Assembly (NCBI GenBank): GCA_029204045.2
Contig: CM055064.1
Coordinates: forward strand, 8,320,323 to 8,384,322
DNA: 64,000 bases
From: Tillandsia leiboldiana
Lineage: Eukaryota > Streptophyta > Magnoliopsida > Poales > Bromeliaceae
Reading direction: 5' to 3'
Shown: positions 34,716 through 45,680 of the stretch, in pieces
How the letters are laid out: every line of letters starts with the position of its first letter
Numbering within the stretch: position 1 is the stretch's first letter
Position numbers and translations under genes: made by a program
Notes under the pieces: generated by a model
Seen by the model: only the letters and a program-made list of their open reading frames with translations
Told to the model about the DNA's origin: nothing
Database searches by the model: none

Positions 34716-35430
34716 ATTTTTTTTTGAATACGCAAACAACATTATCAAAGGAAGGGGGAAATTGTTTTTGAATCAATACGTGTTTTAAACCACGAATACA
34801 CACTCAACCTATAGGGTTTGGAAAGCGAAGTAAAAAACATGAAGAAAAAAAGGGGGCTCAGATCAATTTACTCATCAAGCACAAAAAATAGTAGAAAACC
34901 AGAGCAACGTTGGCCTCTCTCACCCAACATGATTTTACAATTACCAGTTGCATGTCTAAGTTTTATTGCGAACTCTTAGCGATACGCTGAAGCACAAAGA
35001 GTAGTAAAAAAGCAGAGCAACATGCTCTATCATTTAACATCATTCTACAAACGCTGCTCCCTCTCATTAACATTATTTTACAATTACCAGTTGCTTGTGT
35101 AAGCTCGGTACGAAGTCCCAGCGTTCAATTACACATTCTTTTCGAAGCAAGTATTGAACAATATAAACTGATCGATGAAAAAGCAGCAGATGGAAATAAA
35201 CAATCCAACATAATCAGTTTTTCATTCATGCACCAACACTGCCCAACCAGCGGTTGACCAACTAAAACCATTAATATAACCACCCCTCCATGCATGAACA
35301 CGGGTATATTCAGAAATCGATTGTCCAAAGCCTTGAATCTTTTTTTTGTTTTGTTCTCTTTTTTTTTATGCGTCGCTTTAGTTCTTTTTTTTGTTCTCTT
35401 CTTTTTTATGTGTCATCATCGCCCCCCCCA
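33561..35430. repeat. Duplicated modules of unknown origin
   Basis: 33890-34160 and 34850-35260 are diverged copies (shared ACAATTACCAG/CAATAACCAG and CATGCACCAACNCTG words), and 34231-34341 is repeated at 34342-34446 (CGACCTACGCTTTCCGG plus T tract plus GTGTCATCATCGCCTC). I recognise no gene. The minus-strand frames 34160-33891 and 35328-35125 share the peptide word for ATGCACCAAC, which reflects the duplication. Confidence 0.65.
34683..34714 (+). repeat. Uninterrupted run of 32 G
   Basis: A pure G32 homopolymer. Such runs are rare in plant DNA, can form quadruplexes, and are hard to sequence, so the length is uncertain. Confidence 0.9.
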
Positions 35431-35870
35431 AAAAAACCGAAAGCAAATGCAAGCGTAAATCGATCGCAAACCGCAAGCAAATACAAGCGCAAATGAATTA
35501 AACAAAGAGTACACAAAAAGAAGGGGGAAACTTAGAAGAGCAGAAAATAACAAATGGCGAACAGGGAAGCGAATGGTAACTTGTCTGGACGATAGCGGCC
35601 CCCAAAAAAACCGAAAGCAAATGCAAGCGCAAATCGATCATAAAACCGCAAAGCAAATACAAGCGCAAATTAATTAAACAAAGAGCGCACAAAAGGAGGG
35701 GAAACCCGAAAGCAAATGCAAGCGCAAATCAATCATAAAACCGCAGCAAATACAAGCGCAAATTAATTAAACAAAGAGTACACCAAAGAGAGGGGAAAAG
35801 TTAGAAGAGCAGCTAAATAACAATGGTGAACACGAAGCGAATGGTAACTTCTCTGGACGGGAACGGCGGC
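35431..35870 (+). repeat. Tandem repeats with GCAAATGCAAGCGCAAAT units
   Basis: Three to four copies of a roughly 75-130 bp block containing ACCGAAAGCAAATGCAAGCG, ACCGCAAAGCAAATACAAGC and AATTAAACAAAGAG. The tail AGAAGAGCAG..AATAACAATGG..GAAGCGAATGGTAACTT is itself duplicated (35531-35590 and 35801-35860). Confidence 0.8.
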
Positions 35871-36770
35871 AGAATCGGGATGAGGGATAGCGGAACGGGA
35901 CATATACGGGACGGGTCACAAGGCACGAGAAAATACTACTTAAGTCTAACGGCTTCTACCCGAGGAGGCAATATTTTTTACTTTTCCGTTCAAATAATTC
36001 GGAAGTTCATATGCGCGTTTCGCTCTTTACCAATTTAAAATATTTCCCACCATATAAAATATATGTAGGAGTCTAATGCCATCAAGCGGTACAGGAAGAC
36101 AGTAGCGGGAATCAAGTAGAGCTATTATGTAAAAGACCGGTAAAGAAGTAAACAAATTGCGAAAGGCGAGAGTGGAGGGGCGTACTCAAGCTGCAGGAAT
36201 CAGATGGTATTTATAGGCAAAGCTGGAGAGAGGGTCGTAATCAATCAGCACCAGCAGAACAGCCTCGTCACGAGAACGAAAAGGCATAGGTCAATGTGGA
36301 CACCCAAGGGCTACTCTGCTGAACAACAGGAGGCCGAACCATAGGGGGGGGGACTTACGCAGATAGAGTCTCGGTGTACGGGTGTATGAGCCAGGGAGGA
36401 AGGAATGGGCTCACCAACAGGGTATCCGAACCGTAGGTCCTGCGGGAGGGAGGTAGGGGTAAGGACCATATCGAGGAGGCCCGGCGTACGACGCGGCGTG
36501 CACCAACCACGGAACCGCCGTATCTGGCGGACGCAGGACGCCCGACCCACAGGTAAGGGAGGGCACGCACAGTCGCGAAGACCGCCGAACCAACCCGGGT
36601 CGATGTACGGCGACGTAGGTACCTATGGACCGGGACGAACAGGGGGGGGGGTGCGGGGGCCCTCAAATCGACGTCACGAAACCAGCACGAACAACGAAGG
36701 GCCGCGGGCACCCTCAATTCCACCAAATCACAAAAGGGGCATGGGAAAGAAGCAGAGGAATTACAGCACA
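35871..36770. other. Unclassified segment, no supported gene
   Basis: Moderately GC-rich in the second half with G runs (36344-36352, 36641-36650). Long open frames on both strands overlap here without motifs I recognise, so I call none. Confidence 0.5.
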
Positions 36771-37057
36771 GTGCACAACCCTGTGGAGGGTGCGGGCAAC
36801 TCGGCGCGGGAGAAGAGAGGAGGAAGAGAGAGTGAGAGGTAGAGAGGAAAACTAGAGAAAATAGAAGAGCAGGGAGCGATGGTGAGAGGGTCACAGTGCA
36901 CACCCATGTGGGAGGGTGCGGGTAAGCCCGGGCGGGGGAGAAGGGAAAAATCTGGAGGAGCGAGGTGAGAGGGGTCACAGTGCACCCCATGTGGGAAGGG
37001 TGCGGGTAACGTCGCGGCAAGGTGAGAGGTAAAAATCTGGAGCAGTCCAAACCACAC
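36771..37057 (+). repeat. About 100-bp tandem repeat ending in assembly gap 2
   Basis: Three copies of CAGTGCAC..CC..GTGGGAGGGTGCGGG followed by GAGAAG/GGTGAGAGG and AAAAATCTGGAG. The array runs straight into the Ns, so its length is unknown. Confidence 0.8.
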
Positions 37058-37157
37058 NNNNNNNNNNNNNNNNNNNNNNNNNNNNNNNNNNNNNNNNNNN
37101 NNNNNNNNNNNNNNNNNNNNNNNNNNNNNNNNNNNNNNNNNNNNNNNNNNNNNNNNN
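37058..37157. other. Assembly gap (100 N)
   Basis: Exactly 100 N between a tandem repeat and a GC-rich stretch. Confidence 0.98.
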
Positions 37158-37235
37158 CAAGGCGGGCGTCGCGCTGCAGGGCTGGGCACCGCGCGGCAGG
37201 CCAGGCCCCGCGCGGCCAGCGTCAGCAGCACGTGC

Positions 37236-39894
37236 TGTGATGACCCGGATCTCCGCAGAGAGTTTGCTGTGTGATTGGGGACTTTTGGAGACCTATGGTG
37301 TATGTTAGAGGTGATTGCGCGCAAAATCGAACCCCAGTTTTGGACCCGGCACGAAAAACGGATCAAGTTTGCTTCTTCGGGAATTTTTGGCAAATTTTGG
37401 AGGTGGAATTTGGTAAAACGGACAGCGGATTTGGATTCAGCGCGCGAAAACGATGAAAATGGGCTATTTATTTGTATTTTTCAGAGCCCGGATGACGCGC
37501 ACAGATTTCGAGGCACATGGCACTGTTCCGGCGGCCGGAGGGGCAGTGGCGCGGGCGCGCGGGCAGGCGCGCGGGCTCGGGCAGGCACGCGGTGCACGGG
37601 GGCGGCGTGCCACGTGTCGCCTTCCTATTGGTTTGCCCCGGGACACGTGGCCGCGTAGGATTGGTCGTTGCAGTGGACCTGGTCCACGGAGCGGGCGCAG
37701 GCTGCCTCGGGGCGCGTGCCTGGCAGTGGTCGCAGGCGGCGCTGGCAGCGCGCACGTGGGCGCGGCAGGCGGGCTTTCACCGGGTGCGCGCCACGCGTCA
37801 GCACCACAGCGGGCCACGCGTCGATGGGTGGGTGGCCATTGTGGTTGTCCGCTGTTTGGCGGGTGACGTGGCGCACCCTCAGCATTCCGGGCGCTGATTG
37901 GCTGGGTGTATGGACCCGGTTTTCGGCGACCGAATGTTTCGGGCGCCCGAAACCGGGGACACCCCGGTCATTTCCGGAATTGTTTTTTTTGGCCTATTTA
38001 AGGACCCAAGCCTATTCCGGAGTTGGTTTGCTCCTCGCCCTGTGTAGCATCCACCTGAAGATTTCTGGGATTTTACGTGGCACGCTTTTCGAGGTTTCCA
38101 TTTCTTTGGCACGTCGCGACGTTCCTTCTCCGGTGTTTCCTCCGTCGCGTTTCGGTTCGCGAGCTCCCCCGGCCTACTCCGACTACTTTTTTGAGCGATT
38201 CTTACGCCGTTGGATCCGCGACAGGTAGGGCTTCGATTCTCGTGTTTTAAGCTCCCCTTATTTCGGGTTTTTCTTGGAGTTTTTTCGAGCTTACTGGGAC
38301 CCCATTTTTCTGTGAGGATTCTGGGATAGCGCTGATTGTTTCGAGGATATCTTCGCGCTCGGGCATCGGATTGAGGAGTGCCTCTACACTTTTTGCATCT
38401 ACGCGTCGCAAGGATCATCGCCGTATTTTTGTGGGATTTTTCTGAGGCTTGCCCGAAGGTATATGTTTTCCCCCTTATCTGTGCATGGTATTACAGTTGT
38501 TATGTTGTGGGGTTTCGCGCTCTCCGTGTTGTGGAATTTGTAACTCAGCCAACGGGGCTCGGATTGGGACCTGCAGGTACTTGTTTTGAAGGGCTCGACG
38601 CGATGATCGCCGCAGTATTTTGTTGGATTTTTCAGAGTCCTTTCTGTAGGTGAAAATATCACATTTTTGGGACTATTACCGCAGATAGTTTGTACTTGGA
38701 TATTTTTTGGAATAAAGTGTAACTGTGGACCTTTTTTGTGTACCCAGGAGAGTTTGCGGGCATTCCTGAGCCCGTTGGAACAAGAGGGAATTGGACATAA
38801 TTGTTCCTGGGTATTCTCAGCTGTTGGACTTGAGACAGTTTAGCATATCAGGTGGGTTGTCTCGTCTTCAAGATCTACGGACTGTATACTAATTCTATGG
38901 ACATAGGATTATGCATGTTTGTGATTGTACTTAGTAGCATGCTAGAATGTGAGAGTTGATATTCCTAGTGTTATTTGATGATCATGTGATTCTTCTGCTT
39001 CCTACAATCTGTTAAATTATCGTTATCTTGGAACTTGACCTAGCACCCCCGTCATATGTTACATGTGTAACCAGACTAGTAGAAAACTCTCACTTGGGCT
39101 AGGTTTATTTATGTTTTAGACATCCACACATTATACTCTATTCCTAGACATAGTGTCATCCTCGCCCGGGTAGTGGGCCGAGTGGTCGAGATTCTTATTA
39201 GTGTGGGATGCATGTTACACTCATGCTTGGGAGCAGAGTGGAGTCTGGTAGTTGTAGCTAGTCTGTTATCTGTGGCGGGAGCCGTTTGGGTAAACGGTGA
39301 TCCCGGGATGTTTTGTTCTTAATTTCATTGTCGCCACTGTGTTAGTGGCAGCAGTTTACCAGTGATAGCAGGACCTTGAACCCAGAACCTTTTTGGACAC
39401 ACACATGATTTTAGTCAACCAATGTTTTCTTCCAAGCATCGTAGGGTCGCCTGAGTCTGTTCTTGTTTGATTGAACGAAGGCATTAGCTCTTCGAGGTTT
39501 GGATATAAAACTTGCTTTCAAATTGTTTTCCTAAAAAGAACTAAAAATCATTTAAAATGGATTTCTCTCAGATCAAAATGGCTTTCAGTAATAAATGTCA
39601 CCTTTTCCTATAAACTTACCCACTCGAGATGATTCGAGTGGTCTGGGTTCTAAGGGCTGCCTTTTCTCTGGGTCAAGAACAATGAGGGGCTATGCCTAGA
39701 GCCCGTTCTTGTTTGATTTGGGTTGTAGGTTCTAGTCTTTCGGGGTTCTCGGACCCTTCGTTGTTGCCGGTTGTGGAGTATACCCGGCCACTGAGTTGCA
39801 TGTCGAGCTGTTATTCTTTCTAGGGGTTTTTTCTGTTTCTGTTTCGGGACGAAAGCTACGGGGACCGTGCCTGGAACCTGTTCTTGTTGATAGT
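37236..39894 (+). repeat. Truncated long LTR of the copy A/B family (LTR-2)
   Basis: Starts TGTGATGACCCGGATCTCC. U3 is GC-rich with CACGTG at 37613 and 37642, followed by the palindrome TTTCGGGCGCCCGAAA (37939-37954) and a TATA-like CTATTTAAGG near 37993. 39020-39300 is strongly similar to 4320-4600 of copy A. It stops where a Sirevirus LTR fragment begins at 39895, so U5 and the PBS side are missing. Confidence 0.83.
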
Positions 39895-40137
39895 GTTGGG
39901 TTATATGTAATAAGGATCTAAATAGGGGAAAAAATACCTAGAGGGGGGTGAATAGGTGTAAACGTATAAACACTCAAAAATCGTTGCGATAAAAAACCCA
40001 ATGCGGAAATAAAAATAATACGCAAGATTTTTACGTGGAAAACTCCATCACCGGAGTAAAAAACAACGGGACCGATAACACGGCAGAAATCCACTAGAAT
40101 TAAAACACGTACAAGGTGATTTACCGTACACACTTAC
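39895..40137 (-). repeat. 243-bp fragment of the Sirevirus LTR
   Basis: TGTTGGGTTATATGTAATA at 39895 and the following 240 bp match 7998-8240 with only scattered substitutions. It is cut off at ACACTTAC by the start of copy B. So a relative of the 8-19 kb Sirevirus once inserted into LTR-2 and was then disrupted. Confidence 0.93.
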
Positions 40138-40683
40138 TGTGATGACCTGGATCTCTGCAGAGCTGTGGTAGAGTCATTGGTGACATCTAGGGAGCCTGTA
40201 CTGTGTGTTGGAGGTGTTTGTGCACCAATTGGACACAAGTGGCGGACTTCGGGCTTAATGGATCACGTGGGTGATCAATGGACTCCGTCGGATTGTTAGA
40301 AGTGGTTTCGCGCGAAGCGGATATTAAAAACGGACTCAGCGCGAAGTTTGGACCAAGGATTACCTTTCCGGAAGCCTTCGGCAAATTTGAAGTTGGAATT
40401 TGGCAAAATGGACATCAAATTCGGATTCAGCGCGCGAAAACGGTTAAAACGGACTACCCATTAGTGATTTTTGAGCACCGGACACTGTTCACGCCGGAAC
40501 AGTGTTTCCGGCGACGGCGGCAGCGGCGGAGCAGCCGCGGGCTGCGCGGAGGACGGAGGCGCGGGCCGCCCGGTCCACGCGGCAGGCGTGCACCGGGGGC
40601 TGGACGCGTGGCGGCTCGGGAGTGGGCCGGTCCGCGGGGCGCGGTCTACGGAGAGTGCGGAGCGCACGGTGGACCGGGGTGGA

Positions 40684-40916
40684 CACGTGGCAGTGTCGGA
40701 GTGGTCGGTTTAGTGGACTTGGTCTACGGAGCAGGCGGGCGTGGTGCATGGACCGGCGGGACACGTGGCGTCTTGTGGTTGGTGGGCTCATGGAGTCTGG
40801 GTCCACGGAGGTGAACCGGGGCGCCTCGGAACTGTGCGCGGCAGGGGGCGCAGGCGGCGGGCGCAGGCGCACGTGGGCGCGTTGACGCCCGGTTCCCGCG
40901 CGTGGGCCGCCACGTG
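40684..40916. promoter_or_regulatory. Cluster of CACGTG (G-box/ABRE-like) motifs in copy B U3
   Basis: CACGTG at 40684, 40762, 40870 and 40911, the first two in the context GACACGTGGC and the last as GCCACGTGTCGCC. The 3' LTR has counterparts near 46228, 46304, 46417 and 46456. G-boxes bind plant bZIP and bHLH factors; CACGTGGC is also an abscisic-acid-response core. Every U3 of this family in the window has such boxes. Confidence 0.65.
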
Positions 40917-41003
40917 TCGCCGCAGCGTTGGCCCACGCGTCGCGCAGTGGACGGCCAGCGCGGCTGTCCGCTGTTGCGGGGGCGACGTGGAGGCCGGAGG
41001 CGT

Positions 41004-41054
41004 TTTCGGGCGCGCACAGTGTTGGGCCGGGCCCAACACTGTAGCAGCCCGAAA
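41004..41054 (+). promoter_or_regulatory. Nested inverted repeat upstream of the TATA box, 5' LTR
   Basis: ACAGTGTTGGGCC (41016-41028) and GGCCCAACACTGT (41030-41042) are perfectly complementary, and are themselves enclosed by TTTCGGGC (41004-41011) and GCCCGAAA (41047-41054). The hairpin ends about 55 bp before the TATA candidate. The 3' LTR has the same structure at 46550-46600. Confidence 0.8.
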
Positions 41055-43701
41055 CGGGAGCGCCCGGAAATTAGGACATTTTGGGTATTTCGGATTTGTT
41101 TCCAGCTTGTATAAATGGGCCGAGTTCAACTGAAGAGAACTTTTTGCCTGTTCCTCCTTTCACAGTGCCACCTTCACGAGTTTCTCATCTCCCTGTGGCG
41201 ATTCAATCTACAGAGTTCCAGATTTTTCAGCAGCACGCATCCCGAGGTTACCATTTTTACGGCGCGGCGCGACGCTCGTTCGTTTGTGGTCTTCTTCGTC
41301 GCGTTTTGGTGCGAGGACTCCCCCGGCTTACCCCGAGCACCTTTTTCTGTGATTCTTGCGCCGTTGGCTTCACGACAGGTAGGGCTACTGTTTCCCATGT
41401 TTACTGGTTTTTCCCATTCCGAGCTTTCATGGGTTTTTCGGATCATCTTGTGACCTCTTTTTCTGGGGCGGAGTTTTGGGACAGCGGTGTGGTATTTTTG
41501 CGATATCTTCGCTGCACAGGCATCAGGATTGGGGCGATTCAAGAGGCGTTTTGCATCTACACATCACGAGGAATATCCCCAAATTTTCTTGGAATTTTCT
41601 GAATATTTTTCGAAGGTGAAATCTCTGTGTACAGATCTTGTGGTTCAGTTTTTGAGAGTAGTTTATTTCGGGGTGGTTCCCTTGTCGGATTTGTTTCTCA
41701 GTGTATGGAAACTTGGATTTGAGTGTGCAGGTAGTCGTTTCGAGGGTTCGTCGCCGAGGATCGTGAAAGTATTTTTCTTGGAATTTTCCGGGCACTTCTC
41801 GCAGGTTAAAAACGGGGAAACTGTGGACTGTTGTGTGTGGGGCAGATGTGTGAGCATTGTATGTTAATTATGTTATGTTCTTTTGGGATTTTTGTACAGC
41901 GATCGCGGCGGCTTATCGGTTTGGGCGAGAGCACTTTCTGGACTTGGAATTAGCGATCGATGTGGGTGGTTGTTGTTTACCTCTATTTTGACATGCTCAC
42001 TAGGAATATTAGAGTGATCCCTTTATTTGGACTTGCATGCTTAAGTGATATAAATTGTGAGCCTTTCCTATGGAAATTACTATTGTGGATATTTGATAGT
42101 GGGTTGGGACTTATACATGTTGGTATGGATGGAATGTTAGCGTTTAACCTTGCATGTGGGTTGGATTATTTATTAAGGACTTTATGACATGCATAGGTGG
42201 ATAGTGATGCTTTATCATGGATTTATAGACATGTGTGGTTGGATAATTTTAGCATGATGGTTATATCTATGCGGAGTTATTAATTGTTACACATGTGGAA
42301 ACCACTATTGGTCGCCTTTTTCCTTTATTCCTTGAGAACACTTGCATGCTTGTTTGGACATCTAGGTAGGCCATCTTTTATCGCTACACTTTCATGCTGG
42401 AACTTGACTTAGGAGAAACCTTGTTTGCTTCTTTCTCCTTTTTCGTAGTCAGGTGGGTTTGCTCGGGTTTGAGTAGGGGTTTGGGATAGTGTAGCCGGGG
42501 CCTGGATTATGGATCATGGGTTTTTGGCGGCGACCGCGGATATTGGGCGGTTGACCGGATGTCGGTTATAGGACATCGGTGATCGGACATGATTATGGAC
42601 TAGAGGGTTTGTGGCAACCGCGGATAGTAGGCGGTTGACTCAGATGTCGGATGTGGGACATGTTTGTGATTGTGGGTTATTCCGGCGACCGCGAATTTGG
42701 GCGGTTGACCGGAGGTCGGTTGTGAGACCTGGTCGTGGATTGTGGGGTATTGCGGTAATCGCGGATATGGGCGATTGACCGGATGGTTACTTTTTGCATC
42801 TGATTGGGGATTCAGTTTTCTTTTAGTGGAGGGTTGTGTTCCACTGGGGCTTTATAGTTGTGATCCAATCCTGCTTTTATCACCGGCGCGGTTATTGCCG
42901 GTGATGCTTTTATCACACCGGCGCGGTTATTGCCCAGTGATGCTTTACTCGTGTGGGTAGCTCCCCTCGAGACTCCCCTTCGGAGGCCGGGGCTGGACAG
43001 TTATGGACAGATTTGCTATCACATCGGCGCGGCTTATTGGCCCGATGATGAGGGCGGCAGCAGGAACTTTTGCTATCACATCGGCGCGGCTTTCTTGCCC
43101 GATGATGAGGGCGGTACAGATTGGGTTCATCTGGGACGGTTGGTTATTGTTGCATACGGTTATTCCAGTCTAGGACTGTATTTTAGAGGCATTGTAGTGG
43201 TAGATTTCCCTTTTGGCAGCGGTTTCATTTCTTACCACTCTTCTTTCCTTTTTGCCTCTGGTAGGCCTAGTGGGTGTGTCAGAGTTTGAGGTTTTACCCA
43301 CTAGGGGAGGCTACTGGTTTACTAGTAGTTCTCACCCCCATTCTTCTTTCCTCTTTTTCTTCTTCCTTGTTTTGCAGTGTCTTCTGCGGGTGCTGCTGGG
43401 CTTTCAGCGGCGGGTCGAGGAGAGAGGACGGCTGAGTAGATAGATCTCGAGGCAGGATGAGCGAGTTAGCTGGACTGTTGGTGTACCCAGGATTCCTCAG
43501 ACGGTTGTACTTTTACATTTGGGACTGGCTTTTCCCAGCAGGTTGTATTTATTTTGGTGAGCTGGGAGAGACTGATGTATCATTTATACAGATGTATTGT
43601 ATTTTATTTCCAGCTTCAGTCTGAGATGTATTAGTTTTAGTTCAGCTCTGTTTTATTGCTCTTTTATTGTTATCTCTTATATCTGAGCAGGTTTGGCGCT
43701 T

Positions 43702-43729
43702 CGTGTACACGGGAAATACCGTGTGCACG
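43702..43729 (+). promoter_or_regulatory. U5 stem-loop, copy B 5' LTR
   Basis: CGTGTACACGG pairs with CCGTGTGCACG (one G-U pair) around a GAAATA loop, immediately before CGGATCTG. Same place as the copy A hairpin but a different stem sequence. Repeated in the 3' LTR at 49251-49278. Confidence 0.75.
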
Positions 43730-43785
43730 GCGGATCTGTAGACGGGCCCGGGTTCTGGTTTACACCCGGGGCGTGACAGATTAGG

Positions 43786-43797
43786 TGGTATCAGAGC
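43786..43797 (+). promoter_or_regulatory. Primer binding site, tRNA-iMet (copy B)
   Basis: TGGTATCAGAGC, 7 nt after the 5' LTR end; complementarity to the tRNA stops after these 12 bases. Confidence 0.93.
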
Positions 43798-43961
43798 TTA
43801 GGGATAGGTCATTTGGGACTTAGGAAACCCTAGGCTTTTCGGCGGGACCCTAGTATGTTATGTGCGTGAGAGACGCGACATTTTGCGAAAGTCGGTGATT
43901 TATTTGTTTGACTCTTCCTGTGAGTGAAGAGGGATCGACATATCCTATTTTTGTGGGACAG

Positions 43962-43985
43962 TTATGTTGGCTGTAGACAACATAA
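43962..43985 (+). promoter_or_regulatory. Leader hairpin, copy B
   Basis: TTATGTTG / CAACATAA stem with loop GCTGTAGA, 164 bases after the PBS; conserved with copies A and C while surrounding sequence has diverged. Confidence 0.6.
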
Positions 43986-44199
43986 AGTTACAAAAATAGA
44001 GCGATGTCTTTGACTTTCGCTAGATTGGGTCGAGTGTTTGGGGTGTGCTGATTTGCGGTTTTGTCGTGGTGAGCGGTGTCTCCCCGACGTTGGGGCCCTG
44101 ACCCGGGTGCACCTTGGTGCGGCAGTTGGGTCTGAGCTGGTTGTTTCGGGCCGGATACCCAAGATTGGAGTCTGAGAGCTCCGGGACCCGAAGGGTAGG

Positions 44200-44500
44200 T
44201 GTGTTGGAGGCAGATCAGCGGAGCGGTGGCACAGTTGTCGGAGCGGTGGCACAGTTGTCGGAGTAGCGCAGTGGCACAGTTGTTGGAGCAGCGCAGGTGA
44301 CACAGTTGTCGGAAGCGGGCAGTTGTCGGAGCAGCGCCGGCTGGCACAGTTGTCGAGCAGCGCGTGACCCAGTTGTCGGTGCACATTCGACAGCGCAGTG
44401 GACACAGTTGTCGGAGCAGCGCAGGACACAGTTGTCGGATCAGCGCAGTGACACAGTGTGGATCAGCGCAGTGGCACAGTGGTCGAGTAGCGAGTAGCCC
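44200..44500 (+). repeat. Minisatellite in the interior of copy B, about 25-bp unit
   Basis: About a dozen units of GGCACAGTTGTCGGAGCAGC plus GCAGT, with variable length and deletions. It lies after the leader, where copy A has its own, unrelated minisatellite. Confidence 0.88.
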
Positions 44501-45667
44501 CCTCCGTGCCGACGTTTAGTGTTGGGGCACCGAGGCAGGGTGGATAGTTGACAGCGGGTAAGCTGTGGGATTGCGACGATCGAGTGAGCCAGTTTTGGCG
44601 GATGAGTCACCCCGATTCGTGGGATTGAGTATGGAGCCCTTGGAGGCAGGGTCTTGTTTCAGTGGGGGATAGAGAGTACTTGGAAGCCTTTTGTGTCAAG
44701 AGTTAACGCAGTTGCTGAACTGCACGCTCCATGTGTAGAGGGACGGGGCGGATAGGATATGAGTGTCTGAAAGTGGATTGCGCCAGGGTACCTTTTAATT
44801 CGTTGGGTCCCTCCAGTAAGGATTTAGGACGCCTCATTGGAGTAGGCGCCGTGTGTGGAGCGTGGTATTGTAGTTCCTTTGGATTGGGATCTACCGCCTG
44901 AGGTGAGTTCTGATTGAGGCGCTTGGCGCCGGGTGATGGAGGACAGATCAGTCGGTGGAGGCATTCCCGATTTCTTTTTCCAGGATAGTGGATTTCTGAG
45001 ACTGTCGGAGCACATATGTTACAGCGGTCGGTGTAGTGGTACTTGTTGGGCTGGCGGGTTCGGTTTTCTTTCACGGCGGTTGATTATGCCGCAAGGACAG
45101 TTTTCTTGGGGAGCCAGGCCCGGAGGTGTTGGTGTGCTTGGGTTGCTTGAGGGTTATCTTCGCCTCTATAGTTTTGACTTCGGGAGCGAGGCGGATGTTT
45201 CGCAGTGGATGAGTAGACTTTTGGCTGGGCGTTGATGCCGGAGAGTCGGGGAGTTGCTTCTACATCCCGACGGTTTAGAGATTAGAGAGCAGAGTCTACG
45301 TGATCAGTTGGGGGGCTTATATAGGATACCTTGGGGGTACCGAGGTATTGGGATCGAGCATTTGTGCCGATGGACTTGTGGTTGGATTATCTGAGACCCT
45401 GGGAGGAGCAGATGCCTGTACCGATGCAGGCTACTTGGTAGCTCGAGCGGTTAGCCCAGCTGTACTTGGATGAGGTGGTGCAGTTTTTCTGGAATGCCCG
45501 CCTCTATTTTGTTCTAGTTAGAGACCCGAGGATTGTATCGCGTCTCTGGAGGAGGTATTAGACAGCCTTGGGAGCTTGAGTGGTGGATGATTGGATATTT
45601 ACCCCCTCTATTTGGTTGAGGTTTCGGGTTGAGGATTGGTTTTAGTTTCGAGGACGAAACTTTCTTT
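44501..45667 (+). other. Non-coding interior of copy B
   Basis: No ORF with recognisable gag, protease, RT or integrase motifs. 44703-44800 (AACTGCACGCTCCATGTG, GGGACGGGGCGGAT) has a clear counterpart in copy C at 63210-63310 in inverse, so this interior is inherited in the family. The last 50 bp contain TTTCGAGGACGAAAC, usual at the 3' end of pol in plant gypsy elements. Confidence 0.75.
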
Positions 45668-45680
45668 TAGTGGGGGAGGA
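45668..45680 (+). promoter_or_regulatory. Polypurine tract of copy B
   Basis: TAGTGGGGGAGGA directly abuts the 3' LTR start TGTGATGACC. Copy C has TAGTGGCGGAGGA at the same place. Confidence 0.9.

Larger units (their letters stand above)
40138..43778 (+). repeat. Copy B 5' LTR
   Basis: TGTGATGACC to GGGGCGTGACA. GC-rich U3 (40500-41000), TATA candidate TATAAATG at 41109, then pyrimidine-rich and AT-richer transcribed part. Several paralogous words of type GGCGACCGCGGAT..GGGCGGTTGACCGG repeat four times at 42530-42780, and CACCGGCGCGGTTATTGCC-type units repeat at 42880-43100. Confidence 0.9.

Noticed and set aside
36355..37393. 231- and 210-codon minus-strand frames around gap 2
   Set aside because: One crosses the Ns, both overlap opposite-strand frames in GC-rich repeats, and no family motif is seen.
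40278..41133. Proteins of 130-180 codons in the GC-rich LTR of copy B and its duplicate at 45.9-46.7 kb
   Set aside because: Frames open on both strands in a high-GC U3; the two LTR versions differ by frameshifting indels, showing no coding constraint.
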